Shown here in pieces: positions 24,747 through 33,747 of a DNA stretch of 64,000 bases; within the stretch, counting starts at the first letter, position 1; each line of letters opens with the position of its first letter. The stretch spans positions 6,849-70,848 of the forward strand of contig JBNLDC010000035.1 of assembly GCA_050304135.1 (NCBI GenBank), read 5' to 3'. This DNA comes from JAFGNB01 sp050304135 (GTDB lineage: Bacteria > Fibrobacterota > Chitinivibrionia > Chitinivibrionales > Chitinispirillaceae). The notes beneath the pieces were generated by a model. It searched no databases, was not told where the DNA came from, and saw only the letters and a program-made list of their open reading frames with translations. The position numbers and the translations under genes were made by a program.

Positions 24747-27623
24747 TCAGGGCAAACGTTCAACAAGCTTCTGGAGGATACTGTCGATTCGGGTGCTCAG
24801 TTTAGTCGCCCCGTTACGGCAGAGGTGCAGCGGATCGACAAAATCATCATAGGTGTAGTCATGATCGCCGAAATTGTTCGCATCATAAAAGTGCAGATGC
24901 GGAAACCGGGCGGTATCAGCGGCAATGTCCTCAAACAATGCCGCCGCCGTCTCATGAGACGGTCCTGAAGGTCCGTAAGCATCGGTCGAATCATACCCCG
25001 GGCGTATCGGAAAATTCACCAGCAGCAGCTCTACTCCCGCAGTGGAACAAGCGGCAAAAATATCCGTCAGGCATGCCCGTTGTTTCCGGTATATATCACT
25101 CTCGACTGTGGCGTTCAAATCCGTATAGACCGGTGGTGCACCCTCTCCCCATCCGCTGCAATTGAACGGTCCCAATCCAAGTGAGTCAACGGCATCGATC
25201 TTGATTGACTCGTACGGATCGATAACTCCGTTGATCATGGCCTGAAAACCGGGAGGCAGACCCGTCTTCCAGAAATCATGCGACACATCGTAAATGTATC
25301 CTTTACTGTTAATGAACCCCGTATGCAACCCAAGTTGTTCATCATCAATAAACAGTACCTGCGGATCGAGACTCAACCCAACCACCTTGAGATCCGGACA
25401 GTGGTTGAGGACATAATCAAAAAGCAGCAGTTTTGCGGTTGCATACCCACCGCTACGCAGTCCGAAGTTGAATCCTTTCAAACCGGTAAACCGTTTAGAA
25501 TCAACGGCGTCGTTAACTACCGAACTACCCAGAAAAACTACCTCCCGATCCGGCGCGAAATGCCAGAACAGACGCATTTTCTCGGCAAGCAGCAGTTGTA
25601 CGTAAGCACGGTGCGGATCATCGTAATGACCGAGACTGTCGAACCGTTCGCGTGACGGAATACTGTCGGAACCCGGCGGCATCCAGAGGTACGGATGATG
25701 CAGATTATTCCCCTCGATAAGAAGCGTAGTAGTAGCATCCGTAAGATTAATGCAGTGAATGCTGTGCTGCAGGCCCGCCCCATCTGCAGCGGCGGCAACG
25801 GCAAACGAGGAACGGGGTGACCATTCAGCATGATTCCAGGAATCGAACGGTTCCGGAATGCGATAATATGACAGTGTCGTGCCGGTAAAGTCAGCCAGAA
25901 AGAGGTATTGATGCGACCGGTATACCGTACGGGTAATCGTGCTGGTATCCCTGCCGGAACCGAAATCAAGAAAGAGCACCCGATCATCGACGGCAGTATC
26001 GGAAATTAACGACACATTGCACACCTGCGACGTATCGCTGCCTGATTTTCCGTCGAGCGGAGCGTAGAACAGCGTTCTTGCGGTATTTGTTGATCGGTCA
26101 AGCATTTTCAGGCGGGGATACCCGGTGGCAAGACAGGTCCCATCAGCCGAGAGTCCTCCGTGATATGCTCCGGCAGCGGTCAGCGTTACCGGTTCTCCAC
26201 TGAACGCTCCGCCGGAAAACCGTATCATTTTAGTTTGGGCGGCGGACCACGAAGCGAGATCATTCGCTTCGGCGGAAGTGACGTAGACGACAAACGTATC
26301 AGCCGTTCCGGGTTCACGGTGCCATCGCGGTATGAAGGCGGGTTCGTCTGGAAGCCTCACCACGGCACTTCCTCCTGAGAGCCGCCTGACGTACACACTG
26401 CTCACTCCGGCAAACCCCTCGTCTTTGGTGGACCAGGCGACATACCGTCCGTCAGGGGAGATCGTCGGGCAATTGACATTCAGGCTGTCGGTAAAGAGCT
26501 GCAGCTGCGGAGGTTTGACGGTGTAATCGACCCAGCAGAGCAGTCGTTGTTCCCGCGACACGACATTGACAAAAACCAGTTTGGCCCGGTTCGTGCCGGC
26601 CACCGGCAGCAGCGATTGCTGCACAATGGATACCGGGTAGTCCTGCGGAGTTCCGGAAGCAGGATTCAGATATACCGGATGAGCAATATTTCCCGCCACG
26701 CAACGGAACCCGGTATACCCGTTGCGGGATACCGCATCAACCGGATAATCATCCGATCGTCCCCCAACGCGCAGCTGCAAAACAGGGTGTTTGAAACTCC
26801 CCCCCTTGAGAATCTTCAGCGACAGTGCATTCTCCATTCCTCCGGCAAAATCGGTAAGGGCAACCTTCTGAAACGGTGCTTTGCTGTCGTTAACCCACTC
26901 GGCGACATTCCCCGCCATATCGTAGAGGCCCAGGTGATTCGGCTGTAACGAAGCCACTTCATGAGGGGTACCATCGGCATTATCAGCATACCAGGCATAC
27001 GCAGCTGCCGCAGTGGAATCAGAACTATCTCCCCAGCTGTATTCCGTCTGCTCACTGCCCCGGGCGGCGTAAATCCATTCAGCTTCGGTCGGCAGACGGA
27101 AGCCGTCGGTGGCATACTCGATCCTTAATCCATCTAAACCGGTGACAATACCGGAACCGGTTCTCCGCACTGCCCGGTACCGGTAGACAGTATCGAGCCC
27201 CTCCCGCCTGCTGCGCGCATTGCAGAACAGCACCGCATCGTACCATGATACATACCGTACCGGCAGATCACCGGCTTGTGCTGCAACGGTATCGTATTCA
27301 GGAGGTTTCTTTCCCGTGATCGCCTCATAGTTTGCAACGGTGACCTCAGTGGAATCGATATGAAAATCATAGCTGAACGATACCTCGACCATCGGCCGCT
27401 CGTCATTTTTTGCCTCGGCGGCATCACTCCCGAGCCAGACCGATGCCCCTTTTGAAAAAACCCTCACCATGCCGGGGTATCGGTAGGATTCCGTAACGGG
27501 ATTGTCCTCCGGAGCACACCCGAAAAGCACTGCTACTATCAGAGAAGCAGCAGCCGGCAGACGATACCGTCGGGTAAGGAGTAGCGATTCGTGTGTATGA
27601 TCTGCAGAAGATATTCTGTTCAT
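24747..27623 (-). CDS. Large lipoprotein, TIGR02171-like (FGE/SUMF1, WD-type and SGNH-like regions)
   Basis: The 958-aa product has a lipobox (LIVAVLFGC). It then carries a formylglycine-generating-enzyme/SUMF1-like domain at about residues 50-270: FHIDSTEVTVANYEAITG, PVRYVSWYDAVLFCNARS, RLPTEAEWIYAARG, MAGNVAEWVND, GGRSDDYP and GFRCVAG. A PD40-like propeller region follows (ISPDGRYVAWSTKDEG). The C-terminal part looks SGNH-hydrolase-like (VFLGSSVVNDAV, late DDFVDPLHLCRNG). Length, lipidation and order match the Fibrobacter succinogenes paralogous family TIGR02171, of unknown function. I start at ATG 27623 because the upstream extension lacks a signal. It is divergent from the beta-helix gene. 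Confidence 0.78.
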   Translation of the reverse strand: MNRISSADHTHESLLLTRRYRLPAAASLIVAVLFGCAPEDNPVTESYRYPGMVRVFSKGASVWLGSDAAEAKNDERPMVEVSFSYDFHIDSTEVTVANYEAITGKKPPEYDTVAAQAGDLPVRYVSWYDAVLFCNARSRREGLDTVYRYRAVRRTGSGIVTGLDGLRIEYATDGFRLPTEAEWIYAARGSEQTEYSWGDSSDSTAAAAYAWYADNADGTPHEVASLQPNHLGLYDMAGNVAEWVNDSKAPFQKVALTDFAGGMENALSLKILKGGSFKHPVLQLRVGGRSDDYPVDAVSRNGYTGFRCVAGNIAHPVYLNPASGTPQDYPVSIVQQSLLPVAGTNRAKLVFVNVVSREQRLLCWVDYTVKPPQLQLFTDSLNVNCPTISPDGRYVAWSTKDEGFAGVSSVYVRRLSGGSAVVRLPDEPAFIPRWHREPGTADTFVVYVTSAEANDLASWSAAQTKMIRFSGGAFSGEPVTLTAAGAYHGGLSADGTCLATGYPRLKMLDRSTNTARTLFYAPLDGKSGSDTSQVCNVSLISDTAVDDRVLFLDFGSGRDTSTITRTVYRSHQYLFLADFTGTTLSYYRIPEPFDSWNHAEWSPRSSFAVAAAADGAGLQHSIHCINLTDATTTLLIEGNNLHHPYLWMPPGSDSIPSRERFDSLGHYDDPHRAYVQLLLAEKMRLFWHFAPDREVVFLGSSVVNDAVDSKRFTGLKGFNFGLRSGGYATAKLLLFDYVLNHCPDLKVVGLSLDPQVLFIDDEQLGLHTGFINSKGYIYDVSHDFWKTGLPPGFQAMINGVIDPYESIKIDAVDSLGLGPFNCSGWGEGAPPVYTDLNATVESDIYRKQRACLTDIFAACSTAGVELLLVNFPIRPGYDSTDAYGPSGPSHETAAALFEDIAADTARFPHLHFYDANNFGDHDYTYDDFVDPLHLCRNGATKLSTRIDSILQKLVERLP

Positions 27624-27824
27624 CTCACCAACATAACATCCCGGTTGAACTGTAAGTACCGGCAGGAGGCGTTCCGGTAGCAATTTGAAAATATATGTTA
27701 TTACCACAGTTTGAACATTGGCACGGAATATGGTAGTATCAGAATGTACATTTTTAGTATTCTCGGTATCCCACCAGGGGCATTTTCACCAAACCCGGAT
27801 AAACAGATTTTCCAAAGGATGGTT

Positions 27825-29735
27825 ATGTATCTGCATCAGGCGCACCTCATCAAAAAAATCATACCTCTGATATTTTTCAGTATCACACAACTCGTGCATG
27901 CACAAAACAGCCTTCCGAAAGACAGCAACGGATGGACTCTCTTCACCCCTTCGGTCGACAGCCGTATCGTTTATGTCAGCGAAAGTACGGGAGACGACGC
28001 CACAGGAGCATCGTATTCCGCCAATGATTCAGAAATCGGCGACGACCCGTTCACCCCCGGTGGAGTTATACAACCTTTTAAAACAATTGCCGCCGCCTTC
28101 GGTGCGGTTCGCGCCGGGTACCCGGACTGGGTTCTGCTCAAACGGGGAGATACCTGGTATGAAAGCGGCCAAGTCAAGGTCGGGAAATCTGCAGAGGAGC
28201 CCTTCCTGTTCGGCGCGTATGGTACCGGAACCAAACGACCTTTGCTTAAAACCGGTGCCGACGGTGGTATAAACGTCTGCTGTAAAAATACCAGTTACTG
28301 GGCAGTTGCCGGTATTTCGTTTTACGCGCACACCCGCGATAAAGATTCCGATGAATTCACTTCGCATGCCGGAAAAACCGGGTTCAATGTCTATACCGGC
28401 GAGGACTACACCGCAAGCGGCATTCTCATTGAGGATTGCATGTTCCGCTGGTACCGCAACAACGTCATTCAGGGTCCCGGTACCCTTGATGATATCGTGG
28501 TACGCCGCAATGTGATCACCGACAACTACGACACCAGTGCCCATTCCCAGGGGCTTTACACCAACAATGTTTCCATGTTGCTCGAAGAGAATGTCTTTGA
28601 TCACAACGGCTGGTACCAGCAGTCAATCAATGCCGACAGTGATCCCTCCGAGGGACAGGCCACCATGTTCAATCACAATACCTACTTCAGTCAAGCGCAC
28701 GGCGTTACCTTCCGGGGCAATATCTTTCTGCGTGCATCAAGTATCGGCAACAAATGGACCGCCAACAGCAGGGCGGAAAACACACCTGATATCACGATTG
28801 AAAACAACCTCTATGTTGAGGGCGAGATCGGTATCAGTATGGGTGGCAACAAGGCAGGCCCCTTCCGGTTTAAAAACATCCGCATTGCCGATAATGTTAT
28901 GCTCGATATCGGTCGCGGACAGCCGACCAACCGAACCCTCGGCTGGGGCATAGACATACAGGAGTGGGACAGCGGCACTGTTTCCAATAACTACCTGTTG
29001 CACAATACCTCCACCGTGGTGAACAATGTATATGCCATAAATCTCTGCGGCGGAGCCGGCACCCGCGGCGTCGCTATTACCGGGAATACCATCTATGGGA
29101 TGACCACCGGTTCATCACTGTTTTCCGTTAAAGACACGGTAAGCGGATGCACGGTCAGTGAAAACAGCATACAGGGCTCCGGCTCGAACGGACGACTGAT
29201 GAACACGGGAACCTATACCGGGGATGGTGTCCTTTTTTCCGGTAATACTTATTTCAGTGAACGGGCAGAGACGGAATGGTTCACTATGCCGGATGGACGC
29301 GGTAACCTCAGTAGCTGGAGCAGTTTTTCCGGTGAGACCGGTGCAAAAAAAGAGCGGATGGAGTATCCCGACCCCGACCGAACGGTGGAGTTGTACAATG
29401 CTCATCTCGGGAACGAAGGAACGTTTGAAGCATTTATTGCCGAAGTCAGGAGCCAATCAAAAATAAAATGGCAACCGGAGTATACCGCCGCAGCCATCAA
29501 CAACTGGATTCGGGCCGGATTCGGTGGAAATGCCGTCAGATACCATCCGCAAAACCATGTTTCTCATCCATCCACGGTTTCTGCCGGTACAACCAGAATT
29601 TATTCTATCAACGGGAAACTGGTGAAAACTTTCAATTCCTCAGAGAAGGTGCCGAGGTTCTTTACTTCAGGTGTCTACATTCTACGTCCGGAAAGAGGAG
29701 CGGGAAAATTTACAGCAGCGACTACCATCCGGTAG
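27825..29735 (+). CDS. Secreted right-handed beta-helix protein, pectate-lyase-like
   Basis: The 636-aa product has a signal peptide (LIKKIIPLIFFSITQLVHA). A parallel beta-helix domain at about residues 60-480 is recognisable by repeated N-N/V-I turns (DIVVRRNVITDNYD, VSMLLEENVFDHNGW, VTFRGNIFLRAS, ITIENNLYVEGEI, IRIADNVMLDIG). The opening IVYVSESTGDDATG ... GGVIQPFKTIAAAF is typical of PL/GH28-like or poly-mannuronate-epimerase-like helices. The C-terminus is a type IX-like tail (RIYSINGKLVKTFNS ... SGVYILRPE). AAAGGA five bases before ATG 27825 sets the start. It probably acts on pectin, but the exact activity cannot be read from the sequence. Confidence 0.78.
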   Translation: MYLHQAHLIKKIIPLIFFSITQLVHAQNSLPKDSNGWTLFTPSVDSRIVYVSESTGDDATGASYSANDSEIGDDPFTPGGVIQPFKTIAAAFGAVRAGYPDWVLLKRGDTWYESGQVKVGKSAEEPFLFGAYGTGTKRPLLKTGADGGINVCCKNTSYWAVAGISFYAHTRDKDSDEFTSHAGKTGFNVYTGEDYTASGILIEDCMFRWYRNNVIQGPGTLDDIVVRRNVITDNYDTSAHSQGLYTNNVSMLLEENVFDHNGWYQQSINADSDPSEGQATMFNHNTYFSQAHGVTFRGNIFLRASSIGNKWTANSRAENTPDITIENNLYVEGEIGISMGGNKAGPFRFKNIRIADNVMLDIGRGQPTNRTLGWGIDIQEWDSGTVSNNYLLHNTSTVVNNVYAINLCGGAGTRGVAITGNTIYGMTTGSSLFSVKDTVSGCTVSENSIQGSGSNGRLMNTGTYTGDGVLFSGNTYFSERAETEWFTMPDGRGNLSSWSSFSGETGAKKERMEYPDPDRTVELYNAHLGNEGTFEAFIAEVRSQSKIKWQPEYTAAAINNWIRAGFGGNAVRYHPQNHVSHPSTVSAGTTRIYSINGKLVKTFNSSEKVPRFFTSGVYILRPERGAGKFTAATTIR

Positions 29736-29815
29736 CAGCAGATACTTCTTCTGCCGGGAGCAGATAAGGGTAGGAGACGAAATAAGGTCAACGTCATATC
29801 GATTATTGCCGGTCA

Positions 29816-30703
29816 TCATTTCCCCCACACTACCAGCCCGGCCGCGATGCACCGACGTTTCTCCCGACTGTCGATGTACCCGTAACCGTTTCCAAACAGT
29901 AAGCGGATATACACATCGCACTGTCGTCTGGCTTCGAACAGCGGAAAGGATACCCCGGCAGTCGCGGTAACGGTGTTGGTGCGGTTGATTACCGGCCATG
30001 CAACCTGCAGTGGCAGTGGTTTCCCGGAACCACGGTAATAGACTGCTCCAGACCACTCCTCCGTACTCCTGAAAATGAACCGTTCATGCACCGAAACAAA
30101 GAGATCCAGCAACCGCATCACCTGATATCGGTACTCACCTCCAAGCGAGAAACCTCCGCTGTTTCCTGTTTCCAACCCGGGAAGTTCAGGCGTGTTTTTT
30201 GAGAGAAAGTACCACATTCCTCTACCCTCGAGCACCAGCCGCTGCAGCGCATCGAACATGATAAGTTCCACCCCGGCGGGCAGTGCATTCAGAATGTATT
30301 TACGGTACTGATGGTCGTAAATCATGCCGTACGGATCATCGGTGGGTTCAACGATTCCCATAGTGGCATGAGCGCTCTCGTGCTCAAGGCCGGAAAAAAG
30401 CAGCAACCGCGTTTGCATCTCACTAACCAGCGGCCAGACAATTCTCCCTGCAATGAACCCGCGCCAGTTATGATTGGGAAAGAGCCCCCGATTGAACTGC
30501 GGCTCATTGCGAACTTCCACAAACCCGCCGAGATCAACAATACCGAACCGCAGCAGATCACCTGCTTTCATCTGCAGGGTACCGTGGTACTCAACCCCTG
30601 AGCCGATCAGATCCGGATTTGCGGGGACCTGCCGGAGTTCCGAAGCTCCTGCTGCGGAGCACAACACCAGTGTTAGTAAAACCTGTTTAGCGATTGAAAA
30701 CAT
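29816..30703 (-). CDS. Outer-membrane or periplasmic protein of unknown function
   Basis: The 295-aa product has a signal peptide (MFSIAKQVLLTLVLCSAAGAS) and alternating beta-type segments through its length (TLQMKAGDLLRFGIVDLGGFVEV, GFIAGRIVWPLV, TRLLLFSGLEHESAHA). A barrel-like outer-membrane protein is likely. The segment GLEHESAHATMG contains HExxH, which might suggest a metal site, but its context does not look like a protease. Its ATG overlaps the stop of pdxA as TGATG, so it is translationally coupled to a vitamin B6 gene, with no obvious biochemical reason. Confidence 0.65.
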   Translation of the reverse strand: MFSIAKQVLLTLVLCSAAGASELRQVPANPDLIGSGVEYHGTLQMKAGDLLRFGIVDLGGFVEVRNEPQFNRGLFPNHNWRGFIAGRIVWPLVSEMQTRLLLFSGLEHESAHATMGIVEPTDDPYGMIYDHQYRKYILNALPAGVELIMFDALQRLVLEGRGMWYFLSKNTPELPGLETGNSGGFSLGGEYRYQVMRLLDLFVSVHERFIFRSTEEWSGAVYYRGSGKPLPLQVAWPVINRTNTVTATAGVSFPLFEARRQCDVYIRLLFGNGYGYIDSREKRRCIAAGLVVWGK

Positions 30704-31722
30704 CAGTTCTTCACTCCACTCAGGTACAACCGTTCTGCGGCACTAATCGCTGCTAAAAGACTTTCCGGAGACGCGATACCTTTGCCCGCGATATCAAAAG
30801 CGGTCCCGTGACCGACCGATGTGCGGATAATCGGCAGACCGACCGTGATGTTCACTCCATGCTCGAAATCCTTCGATTTGAGGGCAACGAATCCGTGATC
30901 ATGGAGCATTGCCACTACCCCGTCAAACTCGCCTTTAAACGCCCTCATGAATACCGTATCGGGTGGATACGGACCAGTGACATCAATTCCCTCCTCCTGC
31001 GTGGCAGCGATCGCAGGTTTGATGTGTTCAATCTCCTCGGTGCCGAAAAGTCCGTTCTCCCCCGCATGCGGGTTGAGCCCGCCAACAGCGATTCTCGGAT
31101 TTCTGATACCGAGTTTTTTCATGGTGGATGTTACCAGACGGATGGTTTCCGACACTCTTCCGGCAGTAACAAGCTCGATTGCCTGACGTAAAGAGCAGTG
31201 CGTTGTTACATGAGCAACCCCGATAGTGTTCAGAAGAAAAAGCATAGAGTACCGTTCGGTCCCGGTTTTTTCGGCGAAGATTTCGGTGTGTCCGGGATAG
31301 TTGATCCCGGCGGCATGAAGGGATTCCTTGTTGATCGGGTTGGTGATGACACCATCAATCTCACCCGCAAGTGCCATATGTATGGCTTTTTCGATATACG
31401 TAAAAGCCGCCCTGCCGCACGCTGCCTGAACACGCCCCGTCTGCCAGGTTCCCGGAAGTGGCGTTCCGCAATCGAAAACATTCACGCTATCCGGGAGAAA
31501 ATCGTTTGTCACCGAAATTGAATGAAACGGAAGCTGCAAACCTAGAGTTTCAGCAGTTCGCCGGAGTACTTCAAGAGATCCTGCAACTGCCACTTCAGAC
31601 ATAATGTCTTTATTTTTCATTGCCTTACAGGCTATTTCCGGCCCAATCCCCGCCGGATCGCCAAGTGTCAGCACAAAAACAGGCCTGTTTCGATTTCTGC
31701 TTTCAATAGCACCGTCAATCAT
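30703..31722 (-). CDS. pdxA: 4-hydroxythreonine-4-phosphate dehydrogenase
   Basis: PdxA oxidises 4-phosphohydroxy-L-threonine in the deoxyxylulose-5-phosphate-dependent route to pyridoxal phosphate, using NAD and a divalent metal. The 339-aa product has the usual length. It shows the N-terminal LTLGDPAGIGPEIACKA, the ITNPINKESLHAAGINYPGHTEIFAE region with the metal-ligand His, VTTHCSLRQAIE, GGLNPHAGENGLFGTEE, and the late MLHDHGFVALKS and IIRTSVGHGTAFDIAGKG. All are family signatures. It is followed by the 295-aa outer-membrane-like gene with a TGATG overlap. Confidence 0.95.
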   Translation of the reverse strand: MIDGAIESRNRNRPVFVLTLGDPAGIGPEIACKAMKNKDIMSEVAVAGSLEVLRRTAETLGLQLPFHSISVTNDFLPDSVNVFDCGTPLPGTWQTGRVQAACGRAAFTYIEKAIHMALAGEIDGVITNPINKESLHAAGINYPGHTEIFAEKTGTERYSMLFLLNTIGVAHVTTHCSLRQAIELVTAGRVSETIRLVTSTMKKLGIRNPRIAVGGLNPHAGENGLFGTEEIEHIKPAIAATQEEGIDVTGPYPPDTVFMRAFKGEFDGVVAMLHDHGFVALKSKDFEHGVNITVGLPIIRTSVGHGTAFDIAGKGIASPESLLAAISAAERLYLSGVKN

Positions 31723-31790
31723 CCTTAAAAATCCTTAAAAAAGTTATTTAAACGCTCAACTTTGTAAGAGAATATTCCGATAGTATAAAT

Positions 31791-31967
31791 ATGAACGAGC
31801 TGAAGAACATAATGATAAGTAAAGCGGTGGAGATATACACCGACATTTACCCGGTGGTCACCAAGCATGATCTGGGTGAATGCTTTACCACCGAAGGAAA
31901 CATTCTGGTGTTCTGGTTCAATACTGCAGATGAGAGTACGCATGTGCTCACGTCAAGACTTCCGTGA
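31791..31967 (+). CDS. Small 58-aa protein of unknown function
   Basis: This short frame starts MNELKNIMISKAVEIYTDIY and ends ESTHVLTSRLP. The composition is protein-like, with an amphipathic start and a beta-like ILVFWFNTADES segment. There is no signal peptide. The ribosome site is weak, and the coding call rests on codon and residue composition. The opposite-strand frame (31725-31943) looks less protein-like. It is isolated between pdxA and csrA, which are both on the other strand. Confidence 0.5.
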   Translation: MNELKNIMISKAVEIYTDIYPVVTKHDLGECFTTEGNILVFWFNTADESTHVLTSRLP

Positions 31968-32108
31968 ACCGCTGCACGGGTCGGAAAATCCCCTTTTCAG
32001 AGTTTTAAACGCCAGTCTCAGACTGAAACCCACGTGCAATGATAGTTAGTGGATTGCAACCAGACGTTCCCGGCTGCAACAAGTAAGACTGGTCTGCTGC
32101 TTCCAGCC

Positions 32109-32345
32109 TTATTTTTCGCTGTTGCGCAGTGCCTGAGCGATATTTTCGAGCCCCTGATCTTTCGGAATCGATGCGGCACGGTTCTCCCGCTGAATCCGTT
32201 CGTAGATCTCCTCGCGGTTGACCGAGACACTCTTCGGCGCTTCAATGCCGAGTTTGACATGCCTGCCGTCAAGATCCACGATTTTCACGGTGATATTATC
32301 ACCGATTCGTATTGTTTCGCCCAGTTTTCGTGTAAGGACAAGCAT
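32109..32345 (-). CDS. csrA: Carbon storage regulator CsrA
   Basis: CsrA is an RNA-binding dimer that recognises GGA motifs in hairpins, usually over ribosome binding sites, and represses translation. The 78-aa product has the full fold: MLVLTRKLGETIRIGDNITV, VKIVDLDGRHVKLGIEAPKSV and VNREEIYERIQREN, including the RNA-contact residues in the first and last strands. It is two bases downstream of fliW, completing the flagellin-fliW-csrA unit known from Bacillus and other bacteria. Its likely target is the flagellin leader at 33748-33845. The C-terminal extension after residue 60 is slightly longer than in E. coli. Confidence 0.97.
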   Translation of the reverse strand: MLVLTRKLGETIRIGDNITVKIVDLDGRHVKLGIEAPKSVSVNREEIYERIQRENRAASIPKDQGLENIAQALRNSEK

Positions 32346-32347
32346 GG

Positions 32348-32767
32348 TTATTTCTTTCTTATGAGTGGTTCCTGAGTACTGTACCGGTCATCATCAATAA
32401 TTATCTGCTTACCGAGGCGTTTCACCCGGTTGATGATAAGCGGGCCCACAAGGTTCGCAGTCGATTCAAGGGGATTTTCCCTGATCGTCACGATGGAGTA
32501 AAGAAGTATATCTTCAGGCTTACCTACATCCAGATCTTCGAGCTGCTCTTTAACCATTGCCGGCGAGTAATCCGGCAAAAACAGGAGCGGATTGATAATA
32601 GCGAACCTGAGCCGTGAACCGTCGGTACATACCAGCCATTCGAACGGTGCGAAGTCGGGTATCGAAACGATCACAAACTCTTTGGCCTTTTCAAACCCGG
32701 GAATTCCGGAAGGAAAGGTTAATACATCGTCTTTTGAATAGACAAGATCCTTAAAAAAGTCACCCAT
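32348..32767 (-). CDS. fliW: Flagellar assembly factor FliW
   Basis: FliW binds flagellin and, when free, antagonises CsrA, coupling flagellin translation to export. The 139-aa product shows VLTFPSGIPGFEKAKEFVIV, PFEWLVCTDGSRLRFAIINP and NLVGPLIINRVKRLGKQIII, all family hallmarks. I use ATG 32767; the frame extends to 32845 with an unconserved N-terminus. It lies between flagellin and csrA on the same strand, and a hairpin (32858-32883) separates it from flagellin. Confidence 0.93.
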   Translation of the reverse strand: MGDFFKDLVYSKDDVLTFPSGIPGFEKAKEFVIVSIPDFAPFEWLVCTDGSRLRFAIINPLLFLPDYSPAMVKEQLEDLDVGKPEDILLYSIVTIRENPLESTANLVGPLIINRVKRLGKQIIIDDDRYSTQEPLIRKK

Positions 32768-32857
32768 AAATTTCCGGCTCCAGGTAGGGTTATGCTGCGA
32801 GTACAGTACTAAAATCGTTTTTTGTGCCCGGACTGTCAAATACAATAAATGAGGATA

Positions 32858-32883
32858 GGCGGGAAGGAACTCCCTTCACCGCC
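32858..32883 (-). other. Intercistronic hairpin between flagellin and fliW
   Basis: GGCGGGAAGG and CCTTC-A-CCGCC pair over ten base pairs with one bulge and a five-base loop (AACTC on the plus strand, GAGTT in the mRNA). The minus-strand RNA has no T-run after it, so it is more likely an attenuator, processing site or mRNA stabiliser than a full terminator. It would fit reduced expression of fliW-csrA relative to flagellin. Confidence 0.5.
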
Positions 32884-32901
32884 CGGATTCAATTGCGGGG
32901 G

Positions 32902-33747
32902 CTATCCCTGCAGCAGACTCAACACACTCTGCGGAGCCATATTCGCCTGCGACAACATAGCCGTCGATGACTGGCTGAGTATCTGGTTGCGGGTGAACAT
33001 GGTTGTCTCAGCGGCAAAATCAGCATCGCGAATAACCGATTCGGCGGCCTGCATGTTCTGTTCCTGATTTTCCTGATTGGAGAGCGCATGTTCAAGCCGG
33101 TTCGTCATCGCACCGAGATCGGCGCGAAGTGCATTGACGCTCGTCAGTGCGGTGTCCAAAGTACTTATGGCCGAGGTGGCATTCACCTGTGTATCGACGA
33201 GCAGGTTGGCACCATCGATTCCCAGAGAAACAGTGTCCATGGGATCGATAACATAGCTGAGTGTATCGGCGGTGGGATCATTGTTGGGACCGATGTGCAG
33301 AACGCCACCGGTGGTTCCCCACGGATCGACACCATTGAGCAGGCGCATACTGTTATATTGTGTTCCGGAAACGATACGGTCGACTTCTGATTTGAGCTGG
33401 TCCACTTCAATACCCACATAGGTACGTTCAACCGATGTAAGGGTATCATTGGCTGCCTGGATACTCAGTTCACGCATACGCTGCAGCATTGATTCAACTT
33501 CGATCAGGGCGCCTTCAGCAATATTTACAAGAGAAATTCCGTCCTGAATATTGCGCGCGCCCATATTCAGACCGCGAACCTGAGTACGGAGCTGTTCGGA
33601 AACGCTCAGACCTGCAGCATCATCCGACGCCCGGTTGATACGCATGCCGGTGGACAACCGCTCCAACGATTTCTGTAACTGACGATCGACGGTACGCAAT
33701 GCGTTTCCGGTGATCATTGCTGGAATATTGTGATTGATACGAGGCAT
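32902..33747 (-). CDS. fliC: Flagellin
   Basis: This is the structural subunit of the flagellar filament. The 281-aa product contains only the conserved D0/D1 regions: N-terminal INHNIPAMITGNALRTVDRQLQKSLERLSTG-type helix with GMRINRASDDAAGLSVSEQL, and C-terminal ENQEQNMQAAESVIRDADFA followed by MLSQANMAPQSVLSLLQG. A short central segment replaces the variable outer domains, so the filament surface is minimal. AAGGAGG before the ATG is a strong ribosome site and overlaps a GGA motif. A sigma-54 promoter lies about 100 bases upstream, separate from the flgJ-flgL operon promoter. Confidence 0.96.
   Translation of the reverse strand: MPRINHNIPAMITGNALRTVDRQLQKSLERLSTGMRINRASDDAAGLSVSEQLRTQVRGLNMGARNIQDGISLVNIAEGALIEVESMLQRMRELSIQAANDTLTSVERTYVGIEVDQLKSEVDRIVSGTQYNSMRLLNGVDPWGTTGGVLHIGPNNDPTADTLSYVIDPMDTVSLGIDGANLLVDTQVNATSAISTLDTALTSVNALRADLGAMTNRLEHALSNQENQEQNMQAAESVIRDADFAAETTMFTRNQILSQSSTAMLSQANMAPQSVLSLLQG

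Noticed and set aside
30340..30390. HExxH (HESAH) in the 295-aa outer-membrane-like protein as a protease motif
   Set aside because: It lies in a beta-rich barrel-like context without the usual helix and third ligand.
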